A stretch of 64,000 nt of DNA from Rhabditoides inermis (GCA_963966185.1 CAWZYM010000220.1:92501-156500), one strand, 5' to 3'; counted from the stretch's first letter, positions 29,951-40,356 are shown. Program-made: numbers and translations. Notes: generated by a model not told the origin, from the letters alone.

Positions 29951-30679
29951 TTATCTTTCAAAAGTACTTCCAAGTAAAAGTAGTTGGTTTGTACCGTTGT
30001 CTCAGTTGAGCAAAAGGACTGACATGTTTTCAATGGAGACATGTGCCAACAGGCTCTCTCTCTCATACCAGTGCAAAGCGGCCATATTATAATGAACGCG
30101 TTTACGAAGTTATGCAGTTATTATCTAAAAGCATAACTTCTGTTGTAACATAACACGTCGAATAATGCTGAGAGCCTGTTTGCACATGTCTCCATTGAAA
30201 ACATGTCAGTCCTTTTGCTCAACTGAGACAACGGTACAAACCAACTACTTTTACTTGGAAGTACTTTTGAAAGATAATATCTGTCCTTTCCTTAAGTTTT
30301 GTTTCACAAAATTACATTTTCATACACGTTCGCGATTCGCTGCGAGGATACCGACGCGCACCCGCTATTCGCCTATCTCTCTCTCTCTCACTCACACACA
30401 GAGGGGGCGGGGCGAAAGCGATTGTCCGACGCCCGCCCGCCCGCCCGACACCAATCTCAATCCGCACTCGAATGCGGACTCTCCGTATCTCGCTTCAAAT
30501 TCAATCAAACTCAATACAACTTTCTATAACTCTATCGAATAGAGATGTGAATGCAATGTAACAGTGGAAATCACTTCAAAATGAGGAAAAGTGCTTCATC
30601 CGGGAAAAGCCGTTTTTGAGCATTCTAGCGCGCGGGGACATCCAGTACAAACGAGAGGGCGCTGGCGCGCCCTCTCTAA
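29951..30679. mobile_element. 725-bp insertion with 108-bp foldback arms, copy 1
   Basis: Interrupts the Lys to His-a spacer of unit 8 at GCTATTA/GACAG. The inserted bases are about 29954-30678, with ATTA on both sides. The left part is a foldback: arm 29951-30058 and arm 30170-30277 are inverted copies with one mismatch around a 111-bp loop. The right part includes a CT/CA tract, a (CCCG)n run and, just before the junction, a palindrome GAGAGGGCGC-TGGC-GCGCCCTCTC followed by TAA. A short hairpin then CTAA resembles a Helitron 3-prime end. No coding capacity seen. Confidence 0.8.
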
Positions 30680-30698
30680 TTAGACAGCCGTTCTCTCG

Positions 30699-30770
30699 GC
30701 CTATGTAATATAGTGGTTAGTACTCCACGTTGTGGCCGTGGCGACACAGGTTCGATTCCTGTCATAGGCA
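30699..30770 (+). tRNA. tRNA-His(GTG)
   Basis: Unit 8, slot a; A-box variant TGTAATATAGTGG (G to A). Confidence 0.88.
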
Positions 30771-30983
30771 TTTCCTTTTTGTAAACGTCGTCGCTCACGA
30801 AAAACTTTTGTCTGACCAACTTCGAATAAAGTTGATCGTGGGAGAACGGAAAACAGTCTTGAAGGTCCTGGAAGTGTTTCATTTCTTAGCCACTTGCAAC
30901 ATGCAACTTATTGTGTATGTATGAGTATGAGAGTATGTGTATGAATGTAACATCATCACGCAATTATTTTAGCTCAGTTATTG

Positions 30984-31055
30984 GCCTATGTAGTATAGTG
31001 GTTAGTACTCCACGTTGTGGCCGTGGCGACACAGGTTCGATTCCTGTCATAGGCA
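30984..31055 (+). tRNA. tRNA-His(GTG)
   Basis: Unit 8, slot b. Confidence 0.95.
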
Positions 31056-31123
31056 TTCCTTTTCCTTTCTCCGTTGTCCAGATCAAGCCTGCGCATATCC
31101 GATTTCTGGGAGATCAAGAACAA

Positions 31124-31195
31124 GCGTCTGTGGTGTAATGGTCAGCATGGATGCCTTCCAAGCATTCGACGGGGGTTCGATTCCCCCCAGACGCA
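31124..31195 (+). tRNA. tRNA-Gly(TCC)
   Basis: Unit 8, slot a. Confidence 0.95.
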
Positions 31196-31268
31196 TGACA
31201 TTTTGCAAATTTGTGAAAAGAATGAGTGCTCGGGCACGAAACCGCTCAGTAAGAGCACTCTCACATGA

Positions 31269-31340
31269 GCGTCTGTGGTGTAATGGTCAGCATGGATGCC
31301 TTCCAAGCATTCGACGGGGGTTCGATTCCCCCCAGACGCA
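31269..31340 (+). tRNA. tRNA-Gly(TCC)
   Basis: Unit 8, slot b. Confidence 0.95.
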
Positions 31341-31437
31341 TAACGTTTTGCCCTATTAAAAATAATTTCAGCATCACTACTCGCGTGCTTTTGCAGCGTG
31401 CGATCGAATATCGGCGGAGAATGGAGAGGAATCTGAA

Positions 31438-31510
31438 GCCTCGTTAGCTCAGTTGGTAGAGCGTTAGGCTTTTAATCTAACGGCCACGGGTTCGAGTCCC
31501 GTACGGGGCT
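31438..31510 (+). tRNA. tRNA-Lys(TTT)
   Basis: Unit 9; A31 to G in the anticodon stem, giving a G-U pair. Confidence 0.92.
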
Positions 31511-31630
31511 GTAATTTTGCTATTTTTGGATCAATGCTACTGATTCTTTCATCATTTCGCGGACGTACCTTGCAATCTTTGTCGGCGCCTTTTGCCAACA
31601 CTTCCACGCTATTAGACAGCCGTTCTCTCG

Positions 31631-31702
31631 GCCTATGTAGTATAGTGGTTAGTACTCCACGTTGTGGCCGTGGCGACACAGGTTCGATTCCTGTCATAGG
31701 CA
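31631..31702 (+). tRNA. tRNA-His(GTG)
   Basis: Unit 9, slot a. Confidence 0.95.
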
Positions 31703-31915
31703 TTTCCTTTTTGTAAACGTCGTCGCTCACGAAAAACTTTTGTCTGACCAACTTCGAATAAAGTTGATCGTGGGAGAACGGAAAACAGTCTTGAAGGTCC
31801 TGGAAGTGTTTCATTTCTTAGCCACTTGCAACTTGCAACTTATTGTGTATGTATGAGTATGAGAGTATGTGTATGCATGTAACATCATCACGCAATTATT
31901 TTAGCTCAGTTATTG

Positions 31916-31987
31916 GCCTATGTAGTATAGTGGTTAGTACTCCACGTTGTGGCCGTGGCGACACAGGTTCGATTCCTGTCATAGGCA
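31916..31987 (+). tRNA. tRNA-His(GTG)
   Basis: Unit 9, slot b; followed by the 5-bp CCGTT duplication. Confidence 0.95.
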
Positions 31988-32060
31988 TTCCTTTTCCTTT
32001 CTCCGTTCCGTTGTCCAGATCAAGCCTGCGCATATCCGATTTCTGGGAGATCAAGAACAA

Positions 32061-32132
32061 GCGTCTGTGGTGTAATGGTCAGCATGGATGCCTTCCAAGC
32101 ATTCGACGGGGGTTCGATTCCCCCCAGACGCA
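32061..32132 (+). tRNA. tRNA-Gly(TCC)
   Basis: Unit 9, slot a. Confidence 0.95.
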
Positions 32133-32205
32133 TGACATTTTGCAAATTTGTGAAAAGAATGAGTGCTCGGGCACGAAACCGCTCAGTAAGAGCACTCTCA
32201 CATGA

Positions 32206-32277
32206 GCGTCTGTGGTGTAATGGTCAGCATGGATGCCTTCCAAGCATTCGACGGGGGTTCGATTCCCCCCAGACGCA
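32206..32277 (+). tRNA. tRNA-Gly(TCC)
   Basis: Unit 9, slot b. Confidence 0.95.
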
Positions 32278-32374
32278 TAACGTTTTGCCCTATTAAAAAT
32301 AATTTCAGCATCACTACTCGCGTGCTTTTGCAGCGTGCGATCGAATATCGGCGGAGAATGGAGAGGAATCTGAA

Positions 32375-32447
32375 GCCTCGTTAGCTCAGTTGGTAGAGCG
32401 TTAGACTTTTAATCTAACGGCCACGGGTTCGAGTCCCGTACGGGGCT
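32375..32447 (+). tRNA. tRNA-Lys(TTT)
   Basis: Unit 10 (818 bp). Confidence 0.95.
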
Positions 32448-32733
32448 GTAATTTTGCTATTTTTGGATCAATGCTACTGATTCTTTCATCATTTCGCGGA
32501 CGTACCTTGCAATCTTTGTCGGCGCCTTTTGCCAACACTTCCACGCTATTAGACAGCCGTTCTCACCAACTTCGAATAAAGTTGATCGTGGGAGAACGGA
32601 AAACAGTCTTGAAGGTCCTGGAAGTGTTTCATTTCTTAGCCACTTGCAACTTGCAACTTATTGTGTATGTATGAGTATGATAGTATGTGTATGAATGTAA
32701 CATCATCACGCAATTATTTTAGCTCAGTTATTA

Positions 32734-32805
32734 GCCTATGTAGTATAGTGGTTAGTACTCCACGTTGTGGCCGTGGCGACACAGGTTCGATTCCTGTCAT
32801 AGGCA
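32734..32805 (+). tRNA. tRNA-His(GTG)
   Basis: Unit 10, slot b; slot a deleted. The -1 base is A rather than G. Confidence 0.94.
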
Positions 32806-32878
32806 TTCCTTTTCCTTTCTCCGTTCCGTTGTCCAGATCAAGCCTGCGCATATCCGATTTCTGGGAGATCAAGAACAA

Positions 32879-32950
32879 GCGTCTGTGGTGTAATGGTCAG
32901 CATGGATGCCTTCCAAGCATTCGACGGGGGTTCGATTCCCCCCAGACGCA
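32879..32950 (+). tRNA. tRNA-Gly(TCC)
   Basis: Unit 10, slot a. Confidence 0.95.
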
Positions 32951-33023
32951 TGACATTTTGCAAATTTGTGAAAAGAATGAGTGCTCGGGCACGAAACCGC
33001 TCAGTAAGAGCACTCTCACATGA

Positions 33024-33095
33024 GCGTCTGTGGTGTAATGGTCAGCATGGATGCCTTCCAAGCATTCGACGGGGGTTCGATTCCCCCCAGACGCA
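33024..33095 (+). tRNA. tRNA-Gly(TCC)
   Basis: Unit 10, slot b. Confidence 0.95.
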
Positions 33096-33192
33096 TAACG
33101 TTTTGCCCTATTAAAAATAATTTCAGCATCACTACTCGCGTGCTTTTGCAGCGTGCGATCGAATATCGGCGGAGAATGGAGAGGAATCTGAA

Positions 33193-33265
33193 GCCTCGTT
33201 AGCTCAGTTGGTAGAGCGTTAGACTTTTAATCTAACGGCCACGGGTTCGAGTCCCGTACGGGGCT
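33193..33265 (+). tRNA. tRNA-Lys(TTT)
   Basis: Unit 11 (937 bp). Confidence 0.95.
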
Positions 33266-33385
33266 GTAATTTTGCTATTTTTGGATCAATGCTACTGATT
33301 CTTTCATCATTTCGCGGACGTACCTTGCAATCTTTGTCGGCGCCTTTTGCCAACACTTCCACGCTATTAGACAGCCGTTCTCTCG

Positions 33386-33457
33386 GCCTATGTAGTATAG
33401 TGGTTAGTACTCCACGTTGTGGCCGTGGCGACACAGGTTCGATTCCTGTCATAGGCA
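33386..33457 (+). tRNA. tRNA-His(GTG)
   Basis: Unit 11, slot a. Confidence 0.95.
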
Positions 33458-33670
33458 TTTCCTTTTTGTAAACGTCGTCGCTCACGAAAAACTTTTGTCT
33501 GACCAACTTCGAATAAAGTTGATCGTGGGAGAACGGAAAACAGTCTTGAAGGTCCTGGAAGTGTTTCATTTCTTAGCCACTTGCAACTTGCAACTTATTG
33601 TGTATGTATGAGTATGAGAGTATGTGTATGAATGTAACATCATCACGCAATTATTTTAGCTCAGTTATTG

Positions 33671-33742
33671 GCCTATGTAGTATAGTGGTTAGTACTCCAC
33701 GTTGTGGCCGTGGCGACACAGGTTCGATTCCTGTCATAGGCA
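33671..33742 (+). tRNA. tRNA-His(GTG)
   Basis: Unit 11, slot b. Confidence 0.95.
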
Positions 33743-33815
33743 TTCCTTTTCCTTTCTCCGTTCCGTTGTCCAGATCAAGCCTGCGCATATCCGATTTCTG
33801 GGAGATCAAGAACAA

Positions 33816-33887
33816 GCGTCTGTGGTGTAATGGTCAGCATGGATGCCTTCCAAGCATTCGACGGGGGTTCGATTCCCCCCAGACGCA
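33816..33887 (+). tRNA. tRNA-Gly(TCC)
   Basis: Unit 11, slot a. Confidence 0.95.
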
Positions 33888-33960
33888 TGACATTTTGCAA
33901 ATTTGTGAAAAGAATGAGTGCTCGGGCACGAAACCGCTCAGTAAGAGCACTCTCACATGA

Positions 33961-34032
33961 GCGTCTGTGGTGTAATGGTCAGCATGGATGCCTTCCAAGC
34001 ATTCGACGGGGGTTCGATTCCCCCCAGACGCA
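33961..34032 (+). tRNA. tRNA-Gly(TCC)
   Basis: Unit 11, slot b. Confidence 0.95.
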
Positions 34033-34129
34033 TAACGTTTTGCCCTATTAAAAATAATTTCAGCATCACTACTCGCGTGCTTTTGCAGCGTGCGATCGAA
34101 TATCGGCGGAGAATGGAGAGGAATCTGAA

Positions 34130-34202
34130 GCCTCGTTAGCTCAGTTGGTAGAGCGTTAGACTTTTAATCTAACGGCCACGGGTTCGAGTCCCGTACGGGG
34201 CT
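34130..34202 (+). tRNA. tRNA-Lys(TTT)
   Basis: Unit 12 (787 bp). Confidence 0.95.
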
Positions 34203-34322
34203 GTAATTTTGCTATTTTTGGATCAATGCTACTGATTCTTTCATCATTTCGCGGACGTACCTTGCAATCTTTGTCGGCGCCTTTTGCCAACACTTCCACG
34301 CTATTAGACAGCCGTTCTCTCG

Positions 34323-34394
34323 GCCTATGTAGTATAGTGGTTAGTACTCCACGTTGTGGCCGTGGCGACACAGGTTCGATTTCTGTCATAGGCA
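34323..34394 (+). tRNA. tRNA-His(GTG)
   Basis: Unit 12, slot a; T-stem C61 to T as in unit 7. Confidence 0.92.
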
Positions 34395-34607
34395 TTTCCT
34401 TTTTGTAAACGTCGTCGCTCACGAAAAACTTTTGTCTGACCAACTTCGAATAAAGTTGATCGTGGGAGAACGGAAAACAGTCTTGAAGGTCCTGGAAGTG
34501 TTTCATTTCTTAGCCACTTGCAACTTGCAACTTATTGTGTATGTATGAGTATGAGAGTATGTGTATGAATGTAACATCATCACGCAATTATTTTAGCTCA
34601 GTTATTG

Positions 34608-34679
34608 GCCTATGTAGTATAGTGGTTAGTACTCCACGTTGTGGCCGTGGCGACACAGGTTCGATTCCTGTCATAGGCA
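34608..34679 (+). tRNA. tRNA-His(GTG)
   Basis: Unit 12, slot b. Confidence 0.95.
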
Positions 34680-34747
34680 TTCCTTTTCCTTTCTCCGTTG
34701 TCCAGATCAAGCCTGCGCATATCCGATTTCTGGGAGATCAAGAACAA

Positions 34748-34819
34748 GCGTCTGTGGTGTAATGGTCAGCATGGATGCCTTCCAAGCATTCGACGGGGGT
34801 TCGATTCCCCCCAGACGCA
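34748..34819 (+). tRNA. tRNA-Gly(TCC)
   Basis: Unit 12, single Gly slot. Confidence 0.95.
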
Positions 34820-34916
34820 TAACGTTTTGCCCTATTAAAAATAATTTCAGCATCACTACTCGCGTGCTTTTGCAGCGTGCGATCGAATATCGGCGGAGAA
34901 TGGAGAGGAATCTGAA

Positions 34917-34989
34917 GCCTCGTTAGCTCAGTTGGTAGAGCGTTAGACTTTTAATCTAACGGCCACGGGTTCGAGTCCCGTACGGAACT
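34917..34989 (+). tRNA. tRNA-Lys(TTT), acceptor-mismatched copy
   Basis: Unit 13; ACGGAAC acceptor variant. Confidence 0.7.
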
Positions 34990-35109
34990 GTAATTTTGCT
35001 ATTTTTGGATCAATGCTACTGATTCTTTTATCATTTCGCGGACGTACCTTGCAATCTTTGTCGGCGTCTTTTGCCAACACTTCCACGCTATTAGACAGCC
35101 GTTCTCTCG

Positions 35110-35181
35110 GCCTATGTAGTATAGTGGTTAGTACTCCACGTTGTGGCCGTGGCGACACAGGTTCGATTTCTGTCATAGGCA
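35110..35181 (+). tRNA. tRNA-His(GTG)
   Basis: Unit 13, slot a; T-stem C61 to T. Confidence 0.92.
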
Positions 35182-35394
35182 TTTCCTTTTTGTAAACGTC
35201 GTCGCTCACGAAAAACTTTTGTCTGACCAACTTCGAATAAAGTTGATCGTGGGAGAACGGAAAACAGTCTTGAAGGTCCTGGAAGTGTTTCATTTCTTAG
35301 CCACTTGCAACATGCAACTTATTGTGTATGTATGAGTATGAGAGTATGTGTATGAATGTAACATCATCACGCAATTATTTTAGCTCAGTTATTG

Positions 35395-35466
35395 GCCTAT
35401 GTAGTATAGTGGTTAGTACTCCACGTTGTGGCCGTGGCGACACAGGTTCGATTCCTGTCATAGGCA
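35395..35466 (+). tRNA. tRNA-His(GTG)
   Basis: Unit 13, slot b. Confidence 0.95.
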
Positions 35467-35534
35467 TTCCTTTTCCTTTCTCCGTTGTCCAGATCAAGCC
35501 TGCGCATATCCGATTTCTGGGAGATCAAGAACAA

Positions 35535-35606
35535 GCGTATGTGGTGTAATGGTCAGCATGGATGCCTTCCAAGCATTCGACGGGGGTTCGATTCCCCCCA
35601 AACGCA
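35535..35606 (+). tRNA. tRNA-Gly(TCC)
   Basis: Unit 13, slot a; acceptor GCGTATG/CAAACGC, an A.A mismatch. Confidence 0.82.
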
Positions 35607-35679
35607 TGACATTTTGCAAATTTGTGAAAAGAATGAGTGCTCGGGCACGAAACCGCTCAGTAAGAGCACTCTCACATGA

Positions 35680-35750
35680 GCGTCTGTGGTGTAATGGTCA
35701 GCATGGATGCCTTCCAAGCATTCGACGGGGTTCGATTCCCCCCAGACGCA
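35680..35750 (+). tRNA. tRNA-Gly(TCC)
   Basis: Unit 13, slot b; one G deleted in the T-stem (71 nt), as in unit 7. Confidence 0.8.
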
Positions 35751-35847
35751 TAACGTTTTGCCCTATTAAAAATAATTTCAGCATCACTACTCGCGTGCTT
35801 TTGCAGCGTGCGATCGAATATCGGCGGAGAATGGAGAGGAATCTGAA

Positions 35848-35920
35848 GCCTCGTTAGCTCAATTGGTAGAGCGTTAGACTTTTAATCTAACGGCCACGGG
35901 TTCGAGTCCCGTACGGGGCT
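35848..35920 (+). tRNA. tRNA-Lys(TTT)
   Basis: Unit 14; D-loop G to A as in unit 8. Confidence 0.9.
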
Positions 35921-36021
35921 GTAATTTAGCTTTTTTTGGATCAATGCTACTGATTCTTTCATCATTTCGCGGACGTACCTTGCAATCTTTGTCGGCGCCT
36001 TTTGCCAACACTTCCACGCTA

Positions 36022-36750
36022 TTATCTTTCAAAAGTACTTCCAAGTAAAAGTAGTTGGTTTGTACCGTTGTCTCAGTTGAGCAAAAGGACTGACATGTTT
36101 TCAATGGAGACATGTGCCAACAGGCTCTCTCTCTCTCATACCAGTGCAAAGCGGCCATATTATAATGAACGCGTTTACGAAGTTATGCAGTTATTATCTA
36201 AAAGCATAACTTCTGTTGTAACATAACACGTCGAATAATGCTGAGAGCCTGTTTGCACATGTCTCCATTGAAAACATGTCAGTCCTTTTGCTCAACTGAG
36301 ACAACGGTACAAACCAACTACTTTTACTTGGAAGTACTTTTGAAAGATAATATCTGTCCTTTCCTTAAGTTTTGTTTCACAAAATTACATTTTCATACAC
36401 GTTCGCGATTCGCTGCGAGGATACCGACGCGCACCCGCTATTCGCCTATCTCTCTCTCTCACTCACACACAGAGGGGGCGGGGCGAAAGCGATTGTCCGA
36501 CGCCCGCCCGCCCGCCCGACACCAATCTCAATCCGCACTCGAATGCGGACTCTCCGTATCTCGCTTCAAATTCAATCAAACTCAATACAACTTTCTATAA
36601 CTCTATCGAATAGAGATGTGAATGCAATGTAACAGTGGAAATCACTTCAAAATGAGGAAAAGTGCTTCATCCGGGAAAAGCCGTTTTTGAGCATTCTAGC
36701 GCGCGGGGACATCCAGTACAAACGAGAGGGCGCTGGCGCGCCCTCTCTAA
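36022..36750. mobile_element. 725-bp insertion with 108-bp foldback arms, copy 2
   Basis: Same insertion, same position and same flanks as in unit 8, located 6,071 bp further right. The neighbouring Lys and His-a genes carry the same private variants as in unit 8. It therefore spread by duplication of array segments, not by a second transposition. Confidence 0.8.
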
Positions 36751-36769
36751 TTAGACAGCCGTTCTCTCG

Positions 36770-36841
36770 GCCTATGTAATATAGTGGTTAGTACTCCACG
36801 TTGTGGCCGTGGCGACACAGGTTCGATTCCTGTCATAGGCA
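36770..36841 (+). tRNA. tRNA-His(GTG)
   Basis: Unit 14, slot a; A-box variant as in unit 8. Confidence 0.88.
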
Positions 36842-37054
36842 TTTCCTTTTTGTAAACGTCGTCGCTCACGAAAAACTTTTGTCTGACCAACTTCGAATAA
36901 AGTTGATCGTGGGAGAACGGAAAACAGTCTTGAAGGTCCTGGAAGTGTTTCATTTCTTAGCCACTTGCAACATGCAACTTATTGTGTATGTATGAGTATG
37001 AGAGTATGTGTATGAATGTAACATCATCACGCAATTATTTTAGCTCAGTTATTG

Positions 37055-37126
37055 GCCTATGTAGTATAGTGGTTAGTACTCCACGTTGTGGCCGTGGCGA
37101 CACAGGTTCGATTCCTGTCATAGGCA
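37055..37126 (+). tRNA. tRNA-His(GTG)
   Basis: Unit 14, slot b. Confidence 0.95.
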
Positions 37127-37194
37127 TTCCTTTTCCTTTCTCCGTTGTCCAGATCAAGCCTGCGCATATCCGATTTCTGGGAGATCAAGAACAA

Positions 37195-37265
37195 GCGTCT
37201 GTGGTGTAATGGTCAGCATGGATGCCTTCCAAGCATTCGACGGGGGTTCGATTCCCCCAGACGCA
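37195..37265 (+). tRNA. tRNA-Gly(TCC)
   Basis: Unit 14, slot a; one C of the T-stem run deleted (71 nt). Confidence 0.85.
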
Positions 37266-37338
37266 TGACATTTTGCAAATTTGTGAAAAGAATGAGTGCT
37301 CGGGCACGAAACCGCTCAGTAAGAGCACTCTCACATGA

Positions 37339-37410
37339 GCGTCTGTGGTGTAATGGTCAGCATGGATGCCTTCCAAGCATTCGACGGGGGTTCGATTCCC
37401 CCCAGACGCA
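37339..37410 (+). tRNA. tRNA-Gly(TCC)
   Basis: Unit 14, slot b. Confidence 0.95.
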
Positions 37411-37507
37411 TAACGTTTTGCCCTATTAAAAATAATTTCAGCATCACTACTCGCGTGCTTTTGCAGCGTGCGATCGAATATCGGCGGAGAATGGAGAGGA
37501 ATCTGAA

Positions 37508-37580
37508 GCCTCGTTAGCTCAGTTGGTAGAGCGTTAGACTTTTAATCTAACGGCCACGGGTTCGAGTCCCGTACGGGGCT
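37508..37580 (+). tRNA. tRNA-Lys(TTT)
   Basis: Unit 15. Confidence 0.95.
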
Positions 37581-37700
37581 GTAATTTTGCTATTTTTGGA
37601 TCAATGCTACTGATTCTTTCATCATTTCGCGGACGTACCTTGCAATCTTTGTCGGCGCCTTTTGCCAACACTTCCACGCTATTAGACAGCCGTTCTCTCG

Positions 37701-37772
37701 GCCTATGTAGTATAGTGGTTAGTACTCCACGTTGTGGCCGTGGCGACACAGGTTCGATTCCTGTCATAGGCA
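37701..37772 (+). tRNA. tRNA-His(GTG)
   Basis: Unit 15, slot a. Confidence 0.95.
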
Positions 37773-37985
37773 TTTCCTTTTTGTAAACGTCGATGCTCAC
37801 GAAAAACTTTTGTCTGACCAACTTCGAATAAAGTTGATCGTGGGAGAACGGAAAACAGTCTTGAAGGTCCTGGAAGTGTTTCATTTTTTAGCCACTTGCA
37901 ACTTGCAACTCATTGTGTATGTATGAGTATGAGAGTATGTGTATGAATGTAACATCATCACGCAATTATTTTAGCTCAGTTATTG

Positions 37986-38057
37986 GCCTATGTAGTATAG
38001 TGGTTAGTACTCCACGTTGTGGCCGTGGCGACACAGGTTCGATTCCTGTCATAGGCA
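37986..38057 (+). tRNA. tRNA-His(GTG)
   Basis: Unit 15, slot b. Confidence 0.95.
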
Positions 38058-38125
38058 TTCCTTTTCCTTTCTCCGTTGTCCAGATCAAGCCTGCGCATAT
38101 CCGATTTCTGGGAGATCAAGAACAA

Positions 38126-38196
38126 GCGTCTGTGGTGTAATGGTCAGCATGGATGCCTTCCAAGCATTCGACGGGGGTTCGATTCCCCCAGACGCA
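38126..38196 (+). tRNA. tRNA-Gly(TCC)
   Basis: Unit 15, slot a; one C deleted (71 nt) as in unit 14. Confidence 0.85.
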
Positions 38197-38269
38197 TGAC
38201 ATTTTGCAAATTTGTGAAAAGAATGAGTGCTCGGGCACGAAACCGCTCAGTAAGAGCACTCTCACATGA

Positions 38270-38341
38270 GCGTCTGTGGTGTAATGGTCAGCATGGATGC
38301 CTTCCAAGCATTCGACGGGGGTTCGATTCCCCCCAGACGCA
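38270..38341 (+). tRNA. tRNA-Gly(TCC)
   Basis: Unit 15, slot b. Confidence 0.95.
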
Positions 38342-38438
38342 TAACGTTTTGCCCTATTAAAAATAATTTCAGCATCACTACTCGCGTGCTTTTGCAGCGT
38401 GCGATCGAATATCGGCGGAGAATGGAGAGGAATCTGAA

Positions 38439-38511
38439 GCCTCGTTAGCTCAGTTGGTAGAGCGTTAGACTTTTAATCTAACGGCCACGGGTTCGAGTCC
38501 CGTACGGGGCT
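38439..38511 (+). tRNA. tRNA-Lys(TTT)
   Basis: Unit 16 (792 bp). Confidence 0.95.
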
Positions 38512-38631
38512 GTAATTTTGCTATTTTTGGATCAATGCTACTGATTCTTTCATCATTTCGCGGACGTACCTTGCAATCTTTGTCGGCGCCTTTTGCCAAC
38601 ACTTCCACGCTATTAGACAGCCGTTCTCTCG

Positions 38632-38703
38632 GCCTATGTAGTATAGTGGTTAGTACTCCACGTTGTGGCCGTGGCGACACAGGTTCGATTCCTGTCATAG
38701 GCA
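38632..38703 (+). tRNA. tRNA-His(GTG)
   Basis: Unit 16, slot a. Confidence 0.95.
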
Positions 38704-38916
38704 TTTCCTTTTTGTAAACGTCGTCGCTCACGAAAAACTTTTGTCTGACCAACTTCGAATAAAGTTGATCGTGGGAGAACGGAAAACAGTCTTGAAGGTC
38801 CTGGAAGTGTTTCATTTCTTAGCCACTTGCAACTTGCAACTTATTGTGTATGTATGAGTATGAGAGTATGTGTATGAATGTAACATCATCACGCAATTAT
38901 TTTAGCTCAGTTATTG

Positions 38917-38988
38917 GCCTATGTAGTATAGTGGTTAGTACTCCACGTTGTGGCCGTGGCGACACAGGTTCGATTCCTGTCATAGGCA
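38917..38988 (+). tRNA. tRNA-His(GTG)
   Basis: Unit 16, slot b. Confidence 0.95.
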
Positions 38989-39061
38989 TTCCTTTTCCTT
39001 TCTCCGTTCCGTTGTCCAGATCAAGCCTGCGCATATCCGATTTCTGGGAGATCAAGAACAA

Positions 39062-39133
39062 GCGTCTGTGGTGTAATGGTCAGCATGGATGCCTTCCAAG
39101 CATTCGACGGGGGTTCGATTCCCCCCAGACGCA
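39062..39133 (+). tRNA. tRNA-Gly(TCC)
   Basis: Unit 16, single Gly slot. Confidence 0.95.
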
Positions 39134-39230
39134 TAACGTTTTGCCCTATTAAAAATAATTTCAGCATCACTACTCGCGTGCTTTTGCAGCGTGCGATCGA
39201 ATATCGGCGGAGAATGGAGAGGAATCTGAA

Positions 39231-39303
39231 GCCTCGTTAGCTCAGTTGGTAGAGCGTTAGACTTTTAATCTAACGGCCACGGGTTCGAGTCCCGTACGGG
39301 GCT
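39231..39303 (+). tRNA. tRNA-Lys(TTT)
   Basis: Unit 17; T-run in the trailer longer by one. Confidence 0.95.
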
Positions 39304-39424
39304 GTAATTTTGCTTTTTTTTGGATCAATGCTACTGATTCTTTCATCATTTCGCGGACGTACCTTGCAATCTTTGTCGGCGCCTTTTGCCAACACTTCCA
39401 CGCTATTAGACAGCCGTTCTCTCG

Positions 39425-39496
39425 GCCTATGTAGTATAGTGGTTAGTACTCCACGTTGTGGCCGTGGCGACACAGGTTCGATTCCTGTCATAGGCA
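39425..39496 (+). tRNA. tRNA-His(GTG)
   Basis: Unit 17, slot a. Confidence 0.95.
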
Positions 39497-39709
39497 TTTC
39501 CTTTTTGTAAACGTCGTCGCTCACGAAAAACTTTTGTCTGACCAACTTCGAATAAAGTTGATCGTGGGAGAACGGAAAACAGTCTTGAAGGTCCTGGAAG
39601 TGTTTCATTTCTTAGCCACTTGCAACTTGCAACTTATTGTGTATGTATGAGTATGAGAGTATGTGTATGAATGTAACATCATCACGCAATTATTTTAGCT
39701 CAGTTATTG

Positions 39710-39781
39710 GCCTATGTAGTATAGTGGTTAGTACTCCACGTTGTGGCCGTGGCGACACAGGTTCGATTCCTGTCATAGGCA
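39710..39781 (+). tRNA. tRNA-His(GTG)
   Basis: Unit 17, slot b. Confidence 0.95.
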
Positions 39782-39849
39782 TTCCTTTTCCTTTCTCCGT
39801 TGTCCAGATCAAGCCTGCGCATATCCGATTTCTGGGAGATCAAGAACAA

Positions 39850-39921
39850 GCGTCTGTGGTGTAATGGTCAGCATGGATGCCTTCCAAGCATTCGACGGGG
39901 GTTCGATTCCCCCCAGACGCA
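39850..39921 (+). tRNA. tRNA-Gly(TCC)
   Basis: Unit 17, slot a. Confidence 0.95.
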
Positions 39922-39994
39922 TGACATTTTGCAAATTTGTGAAAAGAATGAGTGCTCGGGCACGAAACCGCTCAGTAAGAGCACTCTCACATGA

Positions 39995-40066
39995 GCGTCT
40001 GTGGTGTAATGGTCAGCATGGATGCCTTCCAAGCATTCGACGGGGGTTCGATTCCCCCCAGACGCA
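39995..40066 (+). tRNA. tRNA-Gly(TCC)
   Basis: Unit 17, slot b. Confidence 0.95.
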
Positions 40067-40163
40067 TAACGTTTTGCCCTATTAAAAATAATTTCAGCAT
40101 CACTACTCGCGTGCTTTTGCAGCGTGCGATCGAATATCGGCGGAGAATGGAGAGGCATCTGAA

Positions 40164-40236
40164 GCCTCGTTAGCTCAGTTGGTAGAGCGTTAGACTTTTA
40201 ATCTAACGGCCACTGGTTCGAGTCCCGTACGGGGCT
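40164..40236 (+). tRNA. tRNA-Lys(TTT)
   Basis: Unit 18; T-stem ACTGG/CCCGT, one T.C mismatch. Confidence 0.85.
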
Positions 40237-40356
40237 GTAATTTTGCTATTTTTGGATCAATGCTACTGATTCTTTCATCATTTCGCGGACGTACCTTGCA
40301 ATCTTTGTCGGCGCCTTTTGCCAACACTTCCACGCTATTAGACAGCCGTTCTCTCG

